A stretch of 64,000 bases of DNA from Streptomyces sp. A 4/2 (GCF_940670765.1 NZ_CALNVW010000010.1:62001-126000); one strand, 5' to 3'; shown: positions 1 through 8,698, numbered from the stretch's first letter. The notes: a model not told the origin generated them from the letters alone. Made by a program: numbers and translations.

Positions 1-2
1 TG

Positions 3-611
3 GTCCTGCTGGTCCTGAAGAAGAACGTCCGCTGGCTGGGCCTGGCCCTGGTCACCACGGTCCTGCTCGACCTCGGCATCGCCACCACGGTGCTCTACAC
101 GAGCAGCGACCAGCTGGTCCCCGCGCTCCACTCGTACTGGCTGTACATCCACGTCTCGACGGCGATCATCTGCGGCGCGATGTTCTACATCGGTTTCGTC
201 GGCACCGCGCTCTACCTCTTCCGCGACAGCTTCGAGGCGAAGCTGGCCCGCGGCCAGGAGCCCAGCGCCTTCGCCCGGTCGGTGCTCTCCCGGCTGCCCT
301 CGGCGGCCTCGCTCGACAAGTTCTCGTACCGCATCAACGCCGCGGTCTTCCCGCTCTGGACGTTCACGATCATCGCGGGCGCGATCTGGGCGGGCGACGC
401 CTGGGGCCGCTACTGGGGCTGGGACCCCAAGGAGACCTGGTCGTTCATCACCTGGGTCGTGTACGCCTGCTACCTGCACGCCCGCGCGACGGCCGGCTGG
501 AAGGGCCGCAAGGCCGCCTATCTGGCGCTCTTCGCCTTCGCCTGCTGGATCTGGAACTACTACGGCGTGAACATCTTCATCAGCGGCAAGCACTCCTACG
601 CCGGGGTCTGA
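3..611 (+). CDS. ccsB: Cytochrome c biogenesis protein CcsB/ResC type, C-terminal part (5' end outside window)
   Basis: This is the end of a polytopic membrane protein of system II cytochrome c maturation. The CcsB/ResC partner delivers haem across the membrane for attachment to apocytochrome c. About 202 residues are visible, with several hydrophobic segments and the tryptophan-rich haem-handling motif WGWDPKETW, followed by a conserved WNYYGVNIFISGKHSY tail that is typical of the family C-terminus. The reading frame is open to the left edge, so the true start lies outside. A strong hairpin directly after the stop suggests this is the last gene of its operon; the ResA/ResB partners would be expected just upstream. 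The family assignment is secure from the motif. Confidence 0.93.
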   Translation, partial: VLLVLKKNVRWLGLALVTTVLLDLGIATTVLYTSSDQLVPALHSYWLYIHVSTAIICGAMFYIGFVGTALYLFRDSFEAKLARGQEPSAFARSVLSRLPSAASLDKFSYRINAAVFPLWTFTIIAGAIWAGDAWGRYWGWDPKETWSFITWVVYACYLHARATAGWKGRKAAYLALFAFACWIWNYYGVNIFISGKHSYAGV

Positions 612-633
612 CCCCGCCGCCTGTTCCACCATC

Positions 634-680
634 GAAGAGGGCCGGTTTCCCGACACGTGTCGGAGAACCGGCCCTCTTCT
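634..680 (+). terminator. Rho-independent type hairpin after ccsB
   Basis: Near-perfect inverted repeat: GAAGAGGGCCGGTTT pairs with GAACCGGCCCTCTTC around a GACACGTGTC centre that is itself palindromic. It lies 23 bp after the ccsB stop and before the next gene. There is no long T-run, as is usual in Streptomyces. Confidence 0.8.
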
Positions 681-715
681 GTGCGGAACGGGCCCCGCCG
701 CGCGAGGGTGGTGTC

Positions 716-1222
716 ATGACCGAGGCCCTCGCACACGGCACCAGCACCAGCCACGGGAACAGCCACGTCCTGCGGTTCGCCCTGTACCTGCCGCATCCGG
801 CGGCGCGGGTGTGGGGCGCCGTCGCCACCCCCGTGGGGCTCCCCGGCTGGCTCGCCGCGGCCGACGTCTTCGAGTCGCGGCTCGACGGCCGGGTGACGCT
901 GCGCTGGCTCAACGAGCCGACGGTGGCCACCGGGAGCATCACCGCCTGGGACCCGGAGCGGGTCGTGGAGTACACCCTCTCCGTGCACGGCCGGGTCAGA
1001 TTCCATCTGGAATCGGTGGGCCCCGACGCGACCGTGGTGCGGTTCAGCAACGAGTTCACCGGCGCCCCGGCGCAGCTGCTGGACTCGCTGGCCGGGTGGC
1101 ACATCCACTTCGAGTTCCTGTACGACGCGCTCGAAGGCAGCCCCAAGGACTGGTCCTCCTGGAACCGGGAGCGCTGGCAGCTGCTGCGCGCCGCCTACGA
1201 GCGCGGCGGCACACACTCCTGA
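716..1222 (+). CDS. SRPBCC-fold protein (polyketide cyclase/START-like), 168 aa
   Basis: A small soluble single-domain protein of the SRPBCC/START-like helix-grip fold, a hydrophobic-ligand binding fold. The pattern is typical: RFALYLPHPAARVWGAVATP opening strand and helix, a central beta-sheet (VVEYTLSVHGRVRFHLES), and the long C-terminal helix (WHIHFEFLYDALEG...WNRERWQLLRAAYER). The ligand is not evident. The start ATG follows a GAGGGTGG ribosome site. The last 28 bp overlap the convergent gene at 1195, so the two stops face each other. It may be a stand-alone gene, because a terminator lies just upstream. Confidence 0.75.
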   Translation: MTEALAHGTSTSHGNSHVLRFALYLPHPAARVWGAVATPVGLPGWLAAADVFESRLDGRVTLRWLNEPTVATGSITAWDPERVVEYTLSVHGRVRFHLESVGPDATVVRFSNEFTGAPAQLLDSLAGWHIHFEFLYDALEGSPKDWSSWNRERWQLLRAAYERGGTHS

Positions 1223-2760
1223 TTCGGGGGGTTCTTCTTCGGCCAGGCGAGTTCCTTGAAGTGCGGGGTGCCGTCGGCCGCGAGCTCCACGATCGGTACG
1301 GCCTTGTCGTACGGGTTCCCGTAGTTGTCCAGGCAGATCCAGCCGCTCGCGCCCTCCACCCGCAGCGGCCCCTGCAGCTTCGACCACTCCCGCCCGACGT
1401 CGTCGATGTCCGGCAGGATGCTGCTGCTCGCCCTGGCCTTCCGGATGCCGGTCACCGCGGTCGTCATGCCGTCGTACGCGATGATCGCCTGCCCGTCGGC
1501 CAGCGACTTGGCACCGATCGGGCCGATCGGGCCGACCTCCTTGCCCGACGCGGTCGCCACCCACTGGAAGAACTCGGTGTAGTCGGCTGCCGTGCCGCCG
1601 GTCTTCGGCGTCGAGGGGTTCCCGGACGTCCACGCGTCGGGGTGGGCGAGCGCCGCGTACTCGACCGTCACCTTGGCCGCGCCCTTGCTCCTCGGCCGCA
1701 GCGCGCTCCGGTTGAGCTTGGTGTCGTAGCCGAGGTACGAGCCCTCGTCACCGGTGAGGATGGTGTACGGCTTCTCCTGGCAGCCCCGCTTGCCCAGTTC
1801 GTTCACGAACTGCCGCAGCTGGGTGTGGCGCCCGGCGAAGAGGATCGTGTTCACCTGGGTCGAGCAGATCACCTCGGTGTCCTGCTCGAAGGTGTTGGCG
1901 GTCGAGCCGTCCTGGGACGGGTTGGCCGGTGAGGTGTACTCGCGGTCCGCGTACGGGGCGCCCTTCATCAGTCCGTCGAAGGCGCTCTTCAGCGTCGAGG
2001 TGTAGTGGTCGCCGGGGCGGTTGTCGCGGACCATCAGGGTCTTCCTGGGGTCGACGTCGGCGAAGTTGGCCAGCGCGGCGGCCTCGTCCTGGTTGGTCGG
2101 CGAGACCCGGGCGAGCCCTGGGAAGTGGCTGGACTTCGGGCCGTTGGCGATGTCGTCGGCCGTGATGGTGGTGCCGATGACCGGAATGTGATGCTGCGTC
2201 AGATCGGTGACGGCGGCGCGGGTCTCGTCACTGCTGGTGGCCACCCCGGAGACGGCCCGCAGATGGTCGGGGGCGCCGGTCATGCCCTCCAGCTTCTTCA
2301 CGGCGCCGGGCCAGAGCGCGCTCCCGACACCGGTGTTGGCCAGCACGAGCCTGATCTTCGGCACCAGACCGTTGGAGCCGTGGTTGGCGCGGTACTGCTC
2401 GACGAAGGCGCCCTGTGTCTCGTGCAGCACCTTGTTCGCCATGTCCCGGTCCGTGGAGGTGAGCGGCAGCAGCAGGGCGACCGTGGCGTACTCGCCCTTC
2501 TTCAGGGTCCGGTTCTCCCGGGCGATGGCCTGTGCCACGTCGTGCAGCGCGGGTCTCCCGAAGTCGTAGCCGTCGCCGTTGACGCCGATGCACTCCGCGC
2601 CCTTCTCGGGGCGGTCGACGCCCGTGGCGCAGTGCAGATCAGGGGTGTAGATCGCGTATGCGGCGATGCCCGCCCCGGCGAGCAGCGCCAGGACGACCGT
2701 CGAGGTCAGGATGCGCCGCAGGCCGGTGAACCAGAAGAATTCGCGGAAACGATTGCTCAC
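1195..2760 (-). CDS. Membrane-anchored periplasmic-binding-protein-like (type 1, Leu/Ile/Val-binding fold) protein
   Basis: A 521-residue protein with a single N-terminal membrane segment (about residues 17-38, ILTSTVVLALLAGAGIAAYA) and an extracytoplasmic domain resembling the ligand-binding fold of branched-chain amino acid ABC receptors (VALLLPLTSTDRDMANKVLHE, later PVIGTTITADDI and MVRDNRPGDHY). It has no lipobox and no ABC permease beside it, which points to a sensor rather than a transporter subunit. The GTG start was chosen because it overlaps the stop of the upstream ATPase in the four bases GTGA, a sign of translational coupling. Likely ligand and signalling output are unknown. An ATG 48 bp further upstream is possible but would lie inside the previous gene. 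Confidence 0.72.
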   Translation of the reverse strand: MSNRFREFFWFTGLRRILTSTVVLALLAGAGIAAYAIYTPDLHCATGVDRPEKGAECIGVNGDGYDFGRPALHDVAQAIARENRTLKKGEYATVALLLPLTSTDRDMANKVLHETQGAFVEQYRANHGSNGLVPKIRLVLANTGVGSALWPGAVKKLEGMTGAPDHLRAVSGVATSSDETRAAVTDLTQHHIPVIGTTITADDIANGPKSSHFPGLARVSPTNQDEAAALANFADVDPRKTLMVRDNRPGDHYTSTLKSAFDGLMKGAPYADREYTSPANPSQDGSTANTFEQDTEVICSTQVNTILFAGRHTQLRQFVNELGKRGCQEKPYTILTGDEGSYLGYDTKLNRSALRPRSKGAAKVTVEYAALAHPDAWTSGNPSTPKTGGTAADYTEFFQWVATASGKEVGPIGPIGAKSLADGQAIIAYDGMTTAVTGIRKARASSSILPDIDDVGREWSKLQGPLRVEGASGWICLDNYGNPYDKAVPIVELAADGTPHFKELAWPKKNPPNQECVPPRS

Positions 2761-4883
2761 AGCGCGTTGCCCCCCAGGTCGCTTGCTGAACGGTCCAGGC
2801 CCCGCCACTCCCGGACGGCCGTCGGCCAGTTCCTGGAGGCGTGCCAGAGCACCTCGTTGCCGGTGGGGTGCAGCCCCGAGAGCTGCCCCAGTTCGTCCCC
2901 CATCTTCTCGGCGAGACCCTCGTCCGGCAGCGCCAGGAGATCCGTCAACTGCCAGACGCAGTACAGCAGTCGGCGTATGCGCAGATGGAAGATCCGGTCG
3001 ATGCCGTCGGGTGTCACCTGCTCCGCGTCGGTCCGGCCGAGGGCCACCGCGCGCCGGTCGTCGTGGTCCGCGAAGTACGGGGCGGACGCGATGAAGCGCA
3101 GCTCGTCGAGCCAGTCGGCGGCGGACGAGACACCGAACGTGTCGCGCAGATACGTCACCGCGTTCTCGGTGCGGCCCAGCGCCAGCTCGTGGTGGAGACG
3201 GCGCGGCGCTGTCTCCGCGCAGAGGTCGCGCATCGTCTCCTGCACCTCGCGCCAGCGCTCGGAGGTGGTGGTCGCCTCGCCGTCCGGGTGGCGCAGCCGG
3301 TGCAACAGCAGGGTGCGCAGGAACGGGTCGCCGATGAAGTGGTCCGGTGCGACGGGCCAGTACTCCCCGGTCAGCAGGTCGCGCATCGGCAGCACGCCCG
3401 CCCGGCCGCCGTCGTGGTCCAGCCGGGCGGCGGCCAGCTGCTCGGCGTCCGCCGTGCCGTGCGCGGCGGCCAGTACCGCGAGCCGGTCGAGCCTCGCGGG
3501 ATCCACCAGCTGCTGGAGCAGTTCGGTCACGGTCGGGCGGCCCGGTTCGTCCTCACGCAGCAGCACCGGACGCGAGAGCAGTGAACCGGGGGTCAGATGC
3601 TCGGGGCCCTCGGCGACCGGAACCGTCGGACCCGCCAGCTGGACCGCCTGTCCCGCCGCCTTCGTCAGCAGGGCGACGCCGAGCGGCCGGCCGCCGGTCA
3701 GCCGGTGCACGGAGCGGGCGAGCAGCGGCGGAGTACGCATCGCCGGGTCCTCCCGGCCGAGCATCTGCCGTACGTGCTCGGGCCCCAGCGCCGTCAGCTC
3801 CACGACGAGCGCGCCCGACGCGACCTCGGTGCCCCGGGTCCACGGTGTGGTGTGCGTGACCTGGGGGAGGGCGCAGCGCTCGGCGGAGCGCAGCGCCGGA
3901 TGGTCGTACCCGCGCAGCGCCGCGATGAAGACGACCTGGTCGGGGCGGCCCGCGGCGCGGTCGCGCAGTACCGGCTCAAGGAGTCGGCGGCCCAGCGGTG
4001 CCTGGACGTTGTCGAGCAGCACCAGCGGCCTGCCGACCCGGCGCAGCCGCCCCATGCCCTGGTACGCGGCCCGCAGATCGGCGCGCAGGGCGCCGACGAG
4101 ATGGCGCTCGGCGAGCGCCCGTGCGTCACTGTCGCGTTCCCGGTGGAACTGGAGCGCCATCAGGTTCAGGCCGCGCTTCGCCTGGCCGCCCGCGCCGGGG
4201 TACTGCCCGTACCAGTTGGCGGCGGCGCGCTGCCCGCGGTCGAAGAGGTCCTCGAGCAGCGATTCGACGGTGGTCTCGACGATGACGTCCAGGCCGGGCG
4301 GCGCGCCCGTCCACAGCGCGGCGAACTTCGCCGTGATCTTGACCAGCCAGCCACGGCTCAGGCTCTTGAGCCGGGAACCCGACTCGACGAGCATGCCGAG
4401 CCGCAGCGCCTCGTCATGGACCTGCTGGCGGTTGTTCGGGTCCCAGCCGGTGGACGCGATGGCCATCAACCCGGCCGCCAGGCGCGGGAATTCGACCGCT
4501 CCGGCGCCGCGCACGGCGGGCCCGAGCTGCTCCCCGAGCACCGAGAGCGCCTCGGTGACGGGCGACCAGAAGGGCGCGCGCGGATGGCTGGACGGGATCG
4601 CCGCGAAGTCCGGGTGCTCGCAGTCGATCAGCGCGACGGGCGTACGGCCGCGGTAGTTGGTGCGGAGCTGTTTGAGTACGACGGTCTTGCCCATGCCGCG
4701 ACCGCCGGTGAGCACGGCCACCGGCAGGTCGTCCCGCCCGCCCGCGAACGCCTCGGTGGGTGTCTGCTGGTAGCCCTCGGGCGGCAGGCCGATGAGGCGT
4801 GGCGCGAGGCCGTGGAGGAGCGCGTCCCGTCCGTACAGCTCTCTGTCCACAGCACCTCCCGTGCCGGTCGGCGCAGCTGTCAC
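2757..4883 (-). CDS. STAND-like P-loop ATPase, 708 aa
   Basis: A large cytoplasmic NTPase of the AAA/STAND class. Walker A is GGRGMGKT at residues 60-67 and a Walker B-like hydrophobic strand ends in Asp (PLVLLDN, about 286-292). The N-terminal ELYGRDALLHGL segment is typical of the STAND entry region. The C-terminal half is helical and has no catalytic motif I recognise. The GTG start lies 15 nt downstream of a good promoter (-10 TATAAG). Its stop overlaps the start of the membrane-anchored binding-like protein, so the two products are probably made in fixed ratio and work together, possibly with the ATPase as intracellular partner of the extracellular sensor. The function of the pair is inference only. 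Confidence 0.72.
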   Translation of the reverse strand: MTAAPTGTGGAVDRELYGRDALLHGLAPRLIGLPPEGYQQTPTEAFAGGRDDLPVAVLTGGRGMGKTVVLKQLRTNYRGRTPVALIDCEHPDFAAIPSSHPRAPFWSPVTEALSVLGEQLGPAVRGAGAVEFPRLAAGLMAIASTGWDPNNRQQVHDEALRLGMLVESGSRLKSLSRGWLVKITAKFAALWTGAPPGLDVIVETTVESLLEDLFDRGQRAAANWYGQYPGAGGQAKRGLNLMALQFHRERDSDARALAERHLVGALRADLRAAYQGMGRLRRVGRPLVLLDNVQAPLGRRLLEPVLRDRAAGRPDQVVFIAALRGYDHPALRSAERCALPQVTHTTPWTRGTEVASGALVVELTALGPEHVRQMLGREDPAMRTPPLLARSVHRLTGGRPLGVALLTKAAGQAVQLAGPTVPVAEGPEHLTPGSLLSRPVLLREDEPGRPTVTELLQQLVDPARLDRLAVLAAAHGTADAEQLAAARLDHDGGRAGVLPMRDLLTGEYWPVAPDHFIGDPFLRTLLLHRLRHPDGEATTTSERWREVQETMRDLCAETAPRRLHHELALGRTENAVTYLRDTFGVSSAADWLDELRFIASAPYFADHDDRRAVALGRTDAEQVTPDGIDRIFHLRIRRLLYCVWQLTDLLALPDEGLAEKMGDELGQLSGLHPTGNEVLWHASRNWPTAVREWRGLDRSASDLGGNAL

Positions 4884-4897
4884 TGCGCCAACATCAG

Positions 4898-4926
4898 CTT
4901 ATATACGGGAGGTTGGTAGGGGTAAA
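4898..4926 (-). promoter_or_regulatory. Promoter for the STAND ATPase operon
   Basis: On the minus strand TTTACC is followed by a 17-bp spacer and TATAAG, close to the vegetative sigma consensus. The -10 box ends about 14 nt before the GTG start codon, so the leader would be very short or absent. Confidence 0.6.
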
Positions 4927-4986
4927 GGTTTCACGCCGCGGCTGAAAGACACCTTTGGCCGTCGGGTGGGCGTACCGGGACATCCC

Positions 4987-5547
4987 TCACGCATCGCCGG
5001 TCGTACGGCCGGTCGCCGTGTCGTTCGCGGGGCCGTTCGCGGGGCCGTTCGCGGGGCCGTTCGTGTCGCTGTTCGCGTCGTCGTTCGTGCCGTCCGGCTC
5101 GTCCCCGATGTCCTCGTTCCAGAGCGCCGGATGCCGGGTGACGAAGTCCCGCATCAGCTCCACGCACCCGGCGTCGTCGAGCACCACGACCTCCACCCCG
5201 TGCCGGGCCAGCCAGTCGTGGCCCCCGTGGAAGGTGACCGCCTCCCCGACCACCAGCCGGGAGATCCCGAACTGCCGGACCAGGCCGCTGCAGTACCAGC
5301 ACGGGGAGAGCGTGGTGACCATGGTCGTGCCCCGGTACGACCGCTGCCGTCCGGCCGCGCGGAAGGCGTTCGTCTCCGCGTGCATCGAAGGATCGCCGTC
5401 CTGGACACGGCGGTTGTGCCCGTGGCCGAGCAGCTCGCCGTCCGCCCCGTACAGCGCGGCGCCGATCGGGATGCCGCCCTCCGCCAGCCCGGCCCGCGCC
5501 TCCGCGACCGCCGTGGCCAGCCACTCCTGTGCCTGGGTGAGTTCCAT
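4987..5547 (-). CDS. Cytosine deaminase, yeast FCY1-like, with repeat tail
   Basis: A 186-residue zinc-dependent deaminase. Metal and catalytic residues are visible: H56-A-E58 in MHAETNAF and C83/C86 in SPCWYC. Downstream, VVVLDDAGCVELMRDF and WNEDIGDE closely parallel the end of fungal cytosine deaminase, which favours cytosine (or another free base) as substrate over tRNA adenosine. The ATG was preferred over more upstream starts because it has a GGAGG ribosome site 8 nt before it and because the enzyme family begins there. The last 35 residues are extra: a low-complexity tail with NGPA units encoded by three 12-bp repeats (5023-5058). It would act in pyrimidine salvage. Confidence 0.85.
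   Translation of the reverse strand: MELTQAQEWLATAVAEARAGLAEGGIPIGAALYGADGELLGHGHNRRVQDGDPSMHAETNAFRAAGRQRSYRGTTMVTTLSPCWYCSGLVRQFGISRLVVGEAVTFHGGHDWLARHGVEVVVLDDAGCVELMRDFVTRHPALWNEDIGDEPDGTNDDANSDTNGPANGPANGPANDTATGRTTGDA
5023..5058. repeat. Three 12-bp tandem repeats in the deaminase tail
   Basis: Three exact copies of GTTCGCGGGGCC run head to tail, followed by a degenerate GTTCGTGTCGCT. They encode the NGPA repeats at the C-terminus of the deaminase and keep the reading frame. Confidence 0.9.
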
Positions 5548-5635
5548 CCCCCGATCCTCCCAGGGGCCCGCCCGCCGGAGGCTCAGGCGGGCGGCCTCAA
5601 GGAAACAGGCGGGCGGCCTCAAGGAGGGCGGAGAC

Positions 5636-6025
5636 TCAGCTCGCTTCGTCGCCGCTCTCGCGCCGCCGCAGTTCGTCCTCACGGCGGCGCAGGTCCGCCT
5701 CCCAGTCCTTGAGCAGCGACTCGTCCTTCTTGTTCTCTTCCGTCAAGGACTTCAGGAACTCGGGATTGTCGTCGGGGGCCGTCCACGTCGTCCGCTGGTT
5801 GCGGTGCCACTCGGCGGGGGTCGAACCCGCGCCGGGGCCACGCCGCTGCTTGCCCGCGACGATCCAGGCGATCGGGCCGACGAGCACTTCACCGAAGAGC
5901 AGGATGATGATGACCCAGATGACCTTCGGCAGGCCGCGGACCTCTTCCTCCGGCGTGTTCAGGCAGTCGATGAAGGCGTAGATCCACAGCGCCAGGACCA
6001 GCAGGAACGGCAGATACCTGAGCAT
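5636..6025 (-). CDS. PLDc_N domain membrane protein, 129 aa
   Basis: Two membrane segments (LRYLPFLLVLALWIYAFIDC and KVIWVIIILLFGEVLVGPIAWIVAG) form the PLDc_N hairpin also found at the start of cardiolipin synthases, but no HKD phospholipase domain follows. The C-terminal half is a charged cytoplasmic helix rich in Glu/Arg (SLLKDWEADLRRREDELRRRE), possibly coiled-coil. Such short proteins are common in actinobacteria and have no known role. The gene stands alone, 88 bp upstream of the deaminase start on the same strand. Confidence 0.8.
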   Translation of the reverse strand: MLRYLPFLLVLALWIYAFIDCLNTPEEEVRGLPKVIWVIIILLFGEVLVGPIAWIVAGKQRRGPGAGSTPAEWHRNQRTTWTAPDDNPEFLKSLTEENKKDESLLKDWEADLRRREDELRRRESGDEAS

Positions 6026-6168
6026 GGTCGAACGTTCCCCCCAGGGAATGGTGACGGGACGTTCCGTACATCCCGATGACGGCCACAGGGTAACGGTCGG
6101 GCGCCCTCGGCCGCGCCGGTCGAAGGCTCCCGGCAGGCTTCGCCACGGAGGATGACAGACTGGACCGC

Positions 6169-7629
6169 ATGGCTTATGACGATCTTCGCTCGCTGCTCAG
6201 GGCGCTGGAGCGCGATGGCGACCTCAAGCGCATCAAGGCCGAGGTCGACCCCTACCTGGAGGTCGGGGAGATCGTCGACCGCGTCAACAAGGCGGGCGGT
6301 CCCGCGCTGCTCTTCGAGAACGTCAAGGGCGCGTCCATGCCCCTGGCGATGAACGTCTTCGGTACCGACCGCCGCCTGCTCAAGGCGCTCGGCCTGAAGT
6401 CGTACGACGAGATCAGCGGCCGGATCGGCGGACTGCTCAAGCCCGAGCTGCCGCACGGTTTCGTCGGCGTACGGGAAGCCTTCGGCAAGCTCGGCTCGAT
6501 GGTCCACGTACCGCCGAAGAAGGTGAAGTCCGAGGCCGCCCCCGTGCAGGAAGTGGTCCTGACCGGTGACGACGTGGACCTGGACCAGCTCCCCGCGCTC
6601 TTCACCTGGCCCGAGGACGGCGGCTCCTTCTTCAACCTGGGGCTGACCCACACCAAGCACCCCGAGACGGGCATCCGCAACCTCGGCCTCTACCGGCTCC
6701 AGCGCCACGACAAGCGCACCATCGGGATGCACTGGCAGATCCACAAGGACAGCCGCAACCACTACGCGGTGGCCGCCAGGAAGGGCGAGCGGCTGCCCGT
6801 CGCGATCGCCTTCGGTGCGCCGCCCGCGGTGACGTACGCCTCCACGGCCCCGCTGCCCGAGGACATCGACGAGTACCTCTTCGCCGGGTTCGTGCAGGGC
6901 AAGCGGATCGAGATGGTCGACTGCAAGACGGTCCCGCTCCAGGTCCCGGCGCACGCCGAGGTCGTCATCGAGGGGTGGCTGGAGCCCGGCGAGATGCTGC
7001 CCGAGGGTCCCTTCGGCGACCACACCGGCTTCTACACCCCGCAGGAACCGTTCCCCGCGCTGACCATCGACTGCGTCACGATGCGCAAGCGTCCGCTGCT
7101 GCAGTCGATCGTCGTCGGCCGCCCGCCGACCGAGGACGGGCCGCTGGGCCGCGCCACCGAGCGCTTCTTCCTGCCGCTGCTCAAGATCATCATTCCGGAC
7201 ATCGTGGACTACCACCTCCCCGAGTCGGGCGGCTTCCACAACTGCGCGATCGTCTCGATCGACAAGAAGTACCCGAAGCACGCGCAGAAGGTCATGCACG
7301 CGGTCTGGGGCGCCCACATGATGTCGCTGACCAAGCTGATCGTCGTGGTGGACGCCGACTGCGATGTGCACGATCTGCACGAGGTGTCCTGGCGGGCCCT
7401 CGGCAATACAGACTACGCACGCGACCTGACCGTCGTCGAAGGTCCGGTCGACCACCTCGACCACGCCTCCTACCAGCAGTTCTGGGGCGGCAAGGCGGGG
7501 ATCGACGCAACCAGGAAGTGGCCCGAGGAGGGCTACACGCGGGACGGCGGCTGGCCCGAGATGGTCGAGTCGGACCCGCAGACGGCGGCGAAGGTCGACC
7601 GCCGTTGGAAGGAGTACGGGCTTTCGTGA
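6169..7629 (+). CDS. Menaquinone biosynthesis decarboxylase (UbiD family)
   Basis: A 486-residue UbiD-type decarboxylase that uses prenylated FMN. In the futalosine pathway it removes the carboxyl group from the naphthoate ring around the prenylation step. Family features are present: GGPALLFENVKG near the N-terminus, GDHTGFYTPQEPFP and the metal/cofactor region around NLGLYRLQRHDKRTIGMHWQ. It is directly followed, with a GTGA overlap, by the UbiA-type prenyltransferase, and the UbiX enzyme that makes its cofactor is 1.8 kb downstream. That arrangement supports menaquinone over ubiquinone, which Streptomyces lacks. GGAGG occurs 17 nt before the ATG, a wide spacing. Confidence 0.92.
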   Translation: MAYDDLRSLLRALERDGDLKRIKAEVDPYLEVGEIVDRVNKAGGPALLFENVKGASMPLAMNVFGTDRRLLKALGLKSYDEISGRIGGLLKPELPHGFVGVREAFGKLGSMVHVPPKKVKSEAAPVQEVVLTGDDVDLDQLPALFTWPEDGGSFFNLGLTHTKHPETGIRNLGLYRLQRHDKRTIGMHWQIHKDSRNHYAVAARKGERLPVAIAFGAPPAVTYASTAPLPEDIDEYLFAGFVQGKRIEMVDCKTVPLQVPAHAEVVIEGWLEPGEMLPEGPFGDHTGFYTPQEPFPALTIDCVTMRKRPLLQSIVVGRPPTEDGPLGRATERFFLPLLKIIIPDIVDYHLPESGGFHNCAIVSIDKKYPKHAQKVMHAVWGAHMMSLTKLIVVVDADCDVHDLHEVSWRALGNTDYARDLTVVEGPVDHLDHASYQQFWGGKAGIDATRKWPEEGYTRDGGWPEMVESDPQTAAKVDRRWKEYGLS

Positions 7630-8549
7630 GCGCCGATTCAGCAACCCGGGACCTCTTCGGGCCCGAGCCCGCGCCGCCGGGCCGGGTGAAAGCTTTCCTC
7701 AGGCTGGTGATGATCGAGCACTCGGTCTTCGCGCTGCCCTTCGCGTACATCGCCGCGCTGACCGCGATGTTCCAGCTCGACCGCAGCATCCACTGGGGAC
7801 GGCTGGTCCTGGTCACGGTCGCGATGGTCGGGCTGCGGACGTTCGCGATGGCCTGCAACCGCATCATCGACCGCGAGATCGACGCCCGGAACCCGCGCAC
7901 CGCCACCCGTGAACTGGTCACCGGCGCGGTCTCGGTGAAGTCGGCCTGGACCGGGGCGCTCGCCGCGGTCGTCGTCTTCCTCGGCGCGGCGGCGGCGCTG
8001 AACCCGCTCTGTCTGGCGCTGGCGCCGCTCGCGGTCGTGCCGATGGTGGTCTATCCGTACGGCAAGCGGTTCACCAACTTCCCGCACGCCATCCTCGGCC
8101 TCGCCCAGGCGATCGGCCCGGTCGGGGCCTGGCTGGCGATCACCGGGGAGTGGTCCTGGGACGCGGTGATCCTCGGTCTCGCGGTCGGCGTGTGGATCGG
8201 CGGCTTCGACCTGATCTTCGGCTGCCAGGACGTGCAGGCGGACCGGGCGCACGGCGTGAAGTCGGTGCCGGCCCGCTTCGGTATCCCGGCCGCGCTGTAC
8301 GGCGCGCGCGGCTGCCACGTCGTGACGACGGGCCTGCTGGTCTGGTTCGCGGTGGCGACGCACGCCGGGGCGTTCTTCTGGATCGGGCTGGCGATCGTCG
8401 CGGTGGCGTTCGTCTACGAGCACACGGTGGTCAAGCCGCACGACCTGTCCCGGCTGAACCGGGCGTTCTTCAGCGTCAACGGATTCATCGGCATCGCACT
8501 GTTCGTGTGCGCGCTGCTGGACCTGCTGGTGCGCGGCCTGACCGTCTGA
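7626..8549 (+). CDS. mqnP: Menaquinone biosynthesis prenyltransferase (UbiA family)
   Basis: A 307-residue integral membrane prenyltransferase that attaches the isoprenoid chain to the naphthoate ring. Both Asp-rich prenyl-diphosphate/Mg sites can be seen: NRIIDREIDARNPRT and a second at DLIFGCQDVQADRAHGV. About eight hydrophobic segments follow the UbiA pattern. The GTG start overlaps the decarboxylase stop as GTGA, so the two are translationally coupled. No terminator with good stems follows; a 29-bp direct repeat sits in the short gap before the convergent rhomboid gene. Confidence 0.92.
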   Translation: MSADSATRDLFGPEPAPPGRVKAFLRLVMIEHSVFALPFAYIAALTAMFQLDRSIHWGRLVLVTVAMVGLRTFAMACNRIIDREIDARNPRTATRELVTGAVSVKSAWTGALAAVVVFLGAAAALNPLCLALAPLAVVPMVVYPYGKRFTNFPHAILGLAQAIGPVGAWLAITGEWSWDAVILGLAVGVWIGGFDLIFGCQDVQADRAHGVKSVPARFGIPAALYGARGCHVVTTGLLVWFAVATHAGAFFWIGLAIVAVAFVYEHTVVKPHDLSRLNRAFFSVNGFIGIALFVCALLDLLVRGLTV

Positions 8550-8552
8550 GGT

Positions 8553-8614
8553 GCCGACCGGCCGAGGCGCCCAGCCGTCCGTGGCGCCGACCGGCCGAGG
8601 CGCCCAGCCGTCCG
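8553..8614. repeat. 29-bp direct repeat between mqnP and rhomboid gene
   Basis: The 29-bp block at 8553-8581 beginning GCCGACCGGCCGAGG is repeated exactly at 8586-8614, with 4 bp between. A second imperfect doublet (ACGTACGGACGGCGCG / ACGTACGCACGGCGCG) lies at about 8660-8695. Together they fill the 149-bp convergent gap. Confidence 0.85.
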
Positions 8615-8698
8615 GGGGGCCCGGCCGTCCGCGGCGGCGTACGCCGGGTGCGCGGCCTCACGTACGGACGGCGCGCCGCACGTACGCACGGCGCGGCC

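Noticed and set aside
580..1633. Long open frames on the minus strand opposite the SRPBCC gene
   Set aside because: High GC content gives long antisense frames. They show Arg/Gly/Pro-rich sequence without domains, and the plus-strand gene and the minus-strand binding-like protein explain the region.
2005..4656. 883-codon plus-strand open frame opposite the STAND ATPase
   Set aside because: Ser/Arg/Pro-rich translation with no motif and no ribosome site. The opposite strand has Walker motifs, a promoter and a coupled downstream gene.
5959..7644. 561-codon minus-strand frame opposite the UbiD-type gene
   Set aside because: Composed of Arg/Val/Asp/Leu-rich antisense sequence; the plus strand encodes a clearly conserved enzyme.
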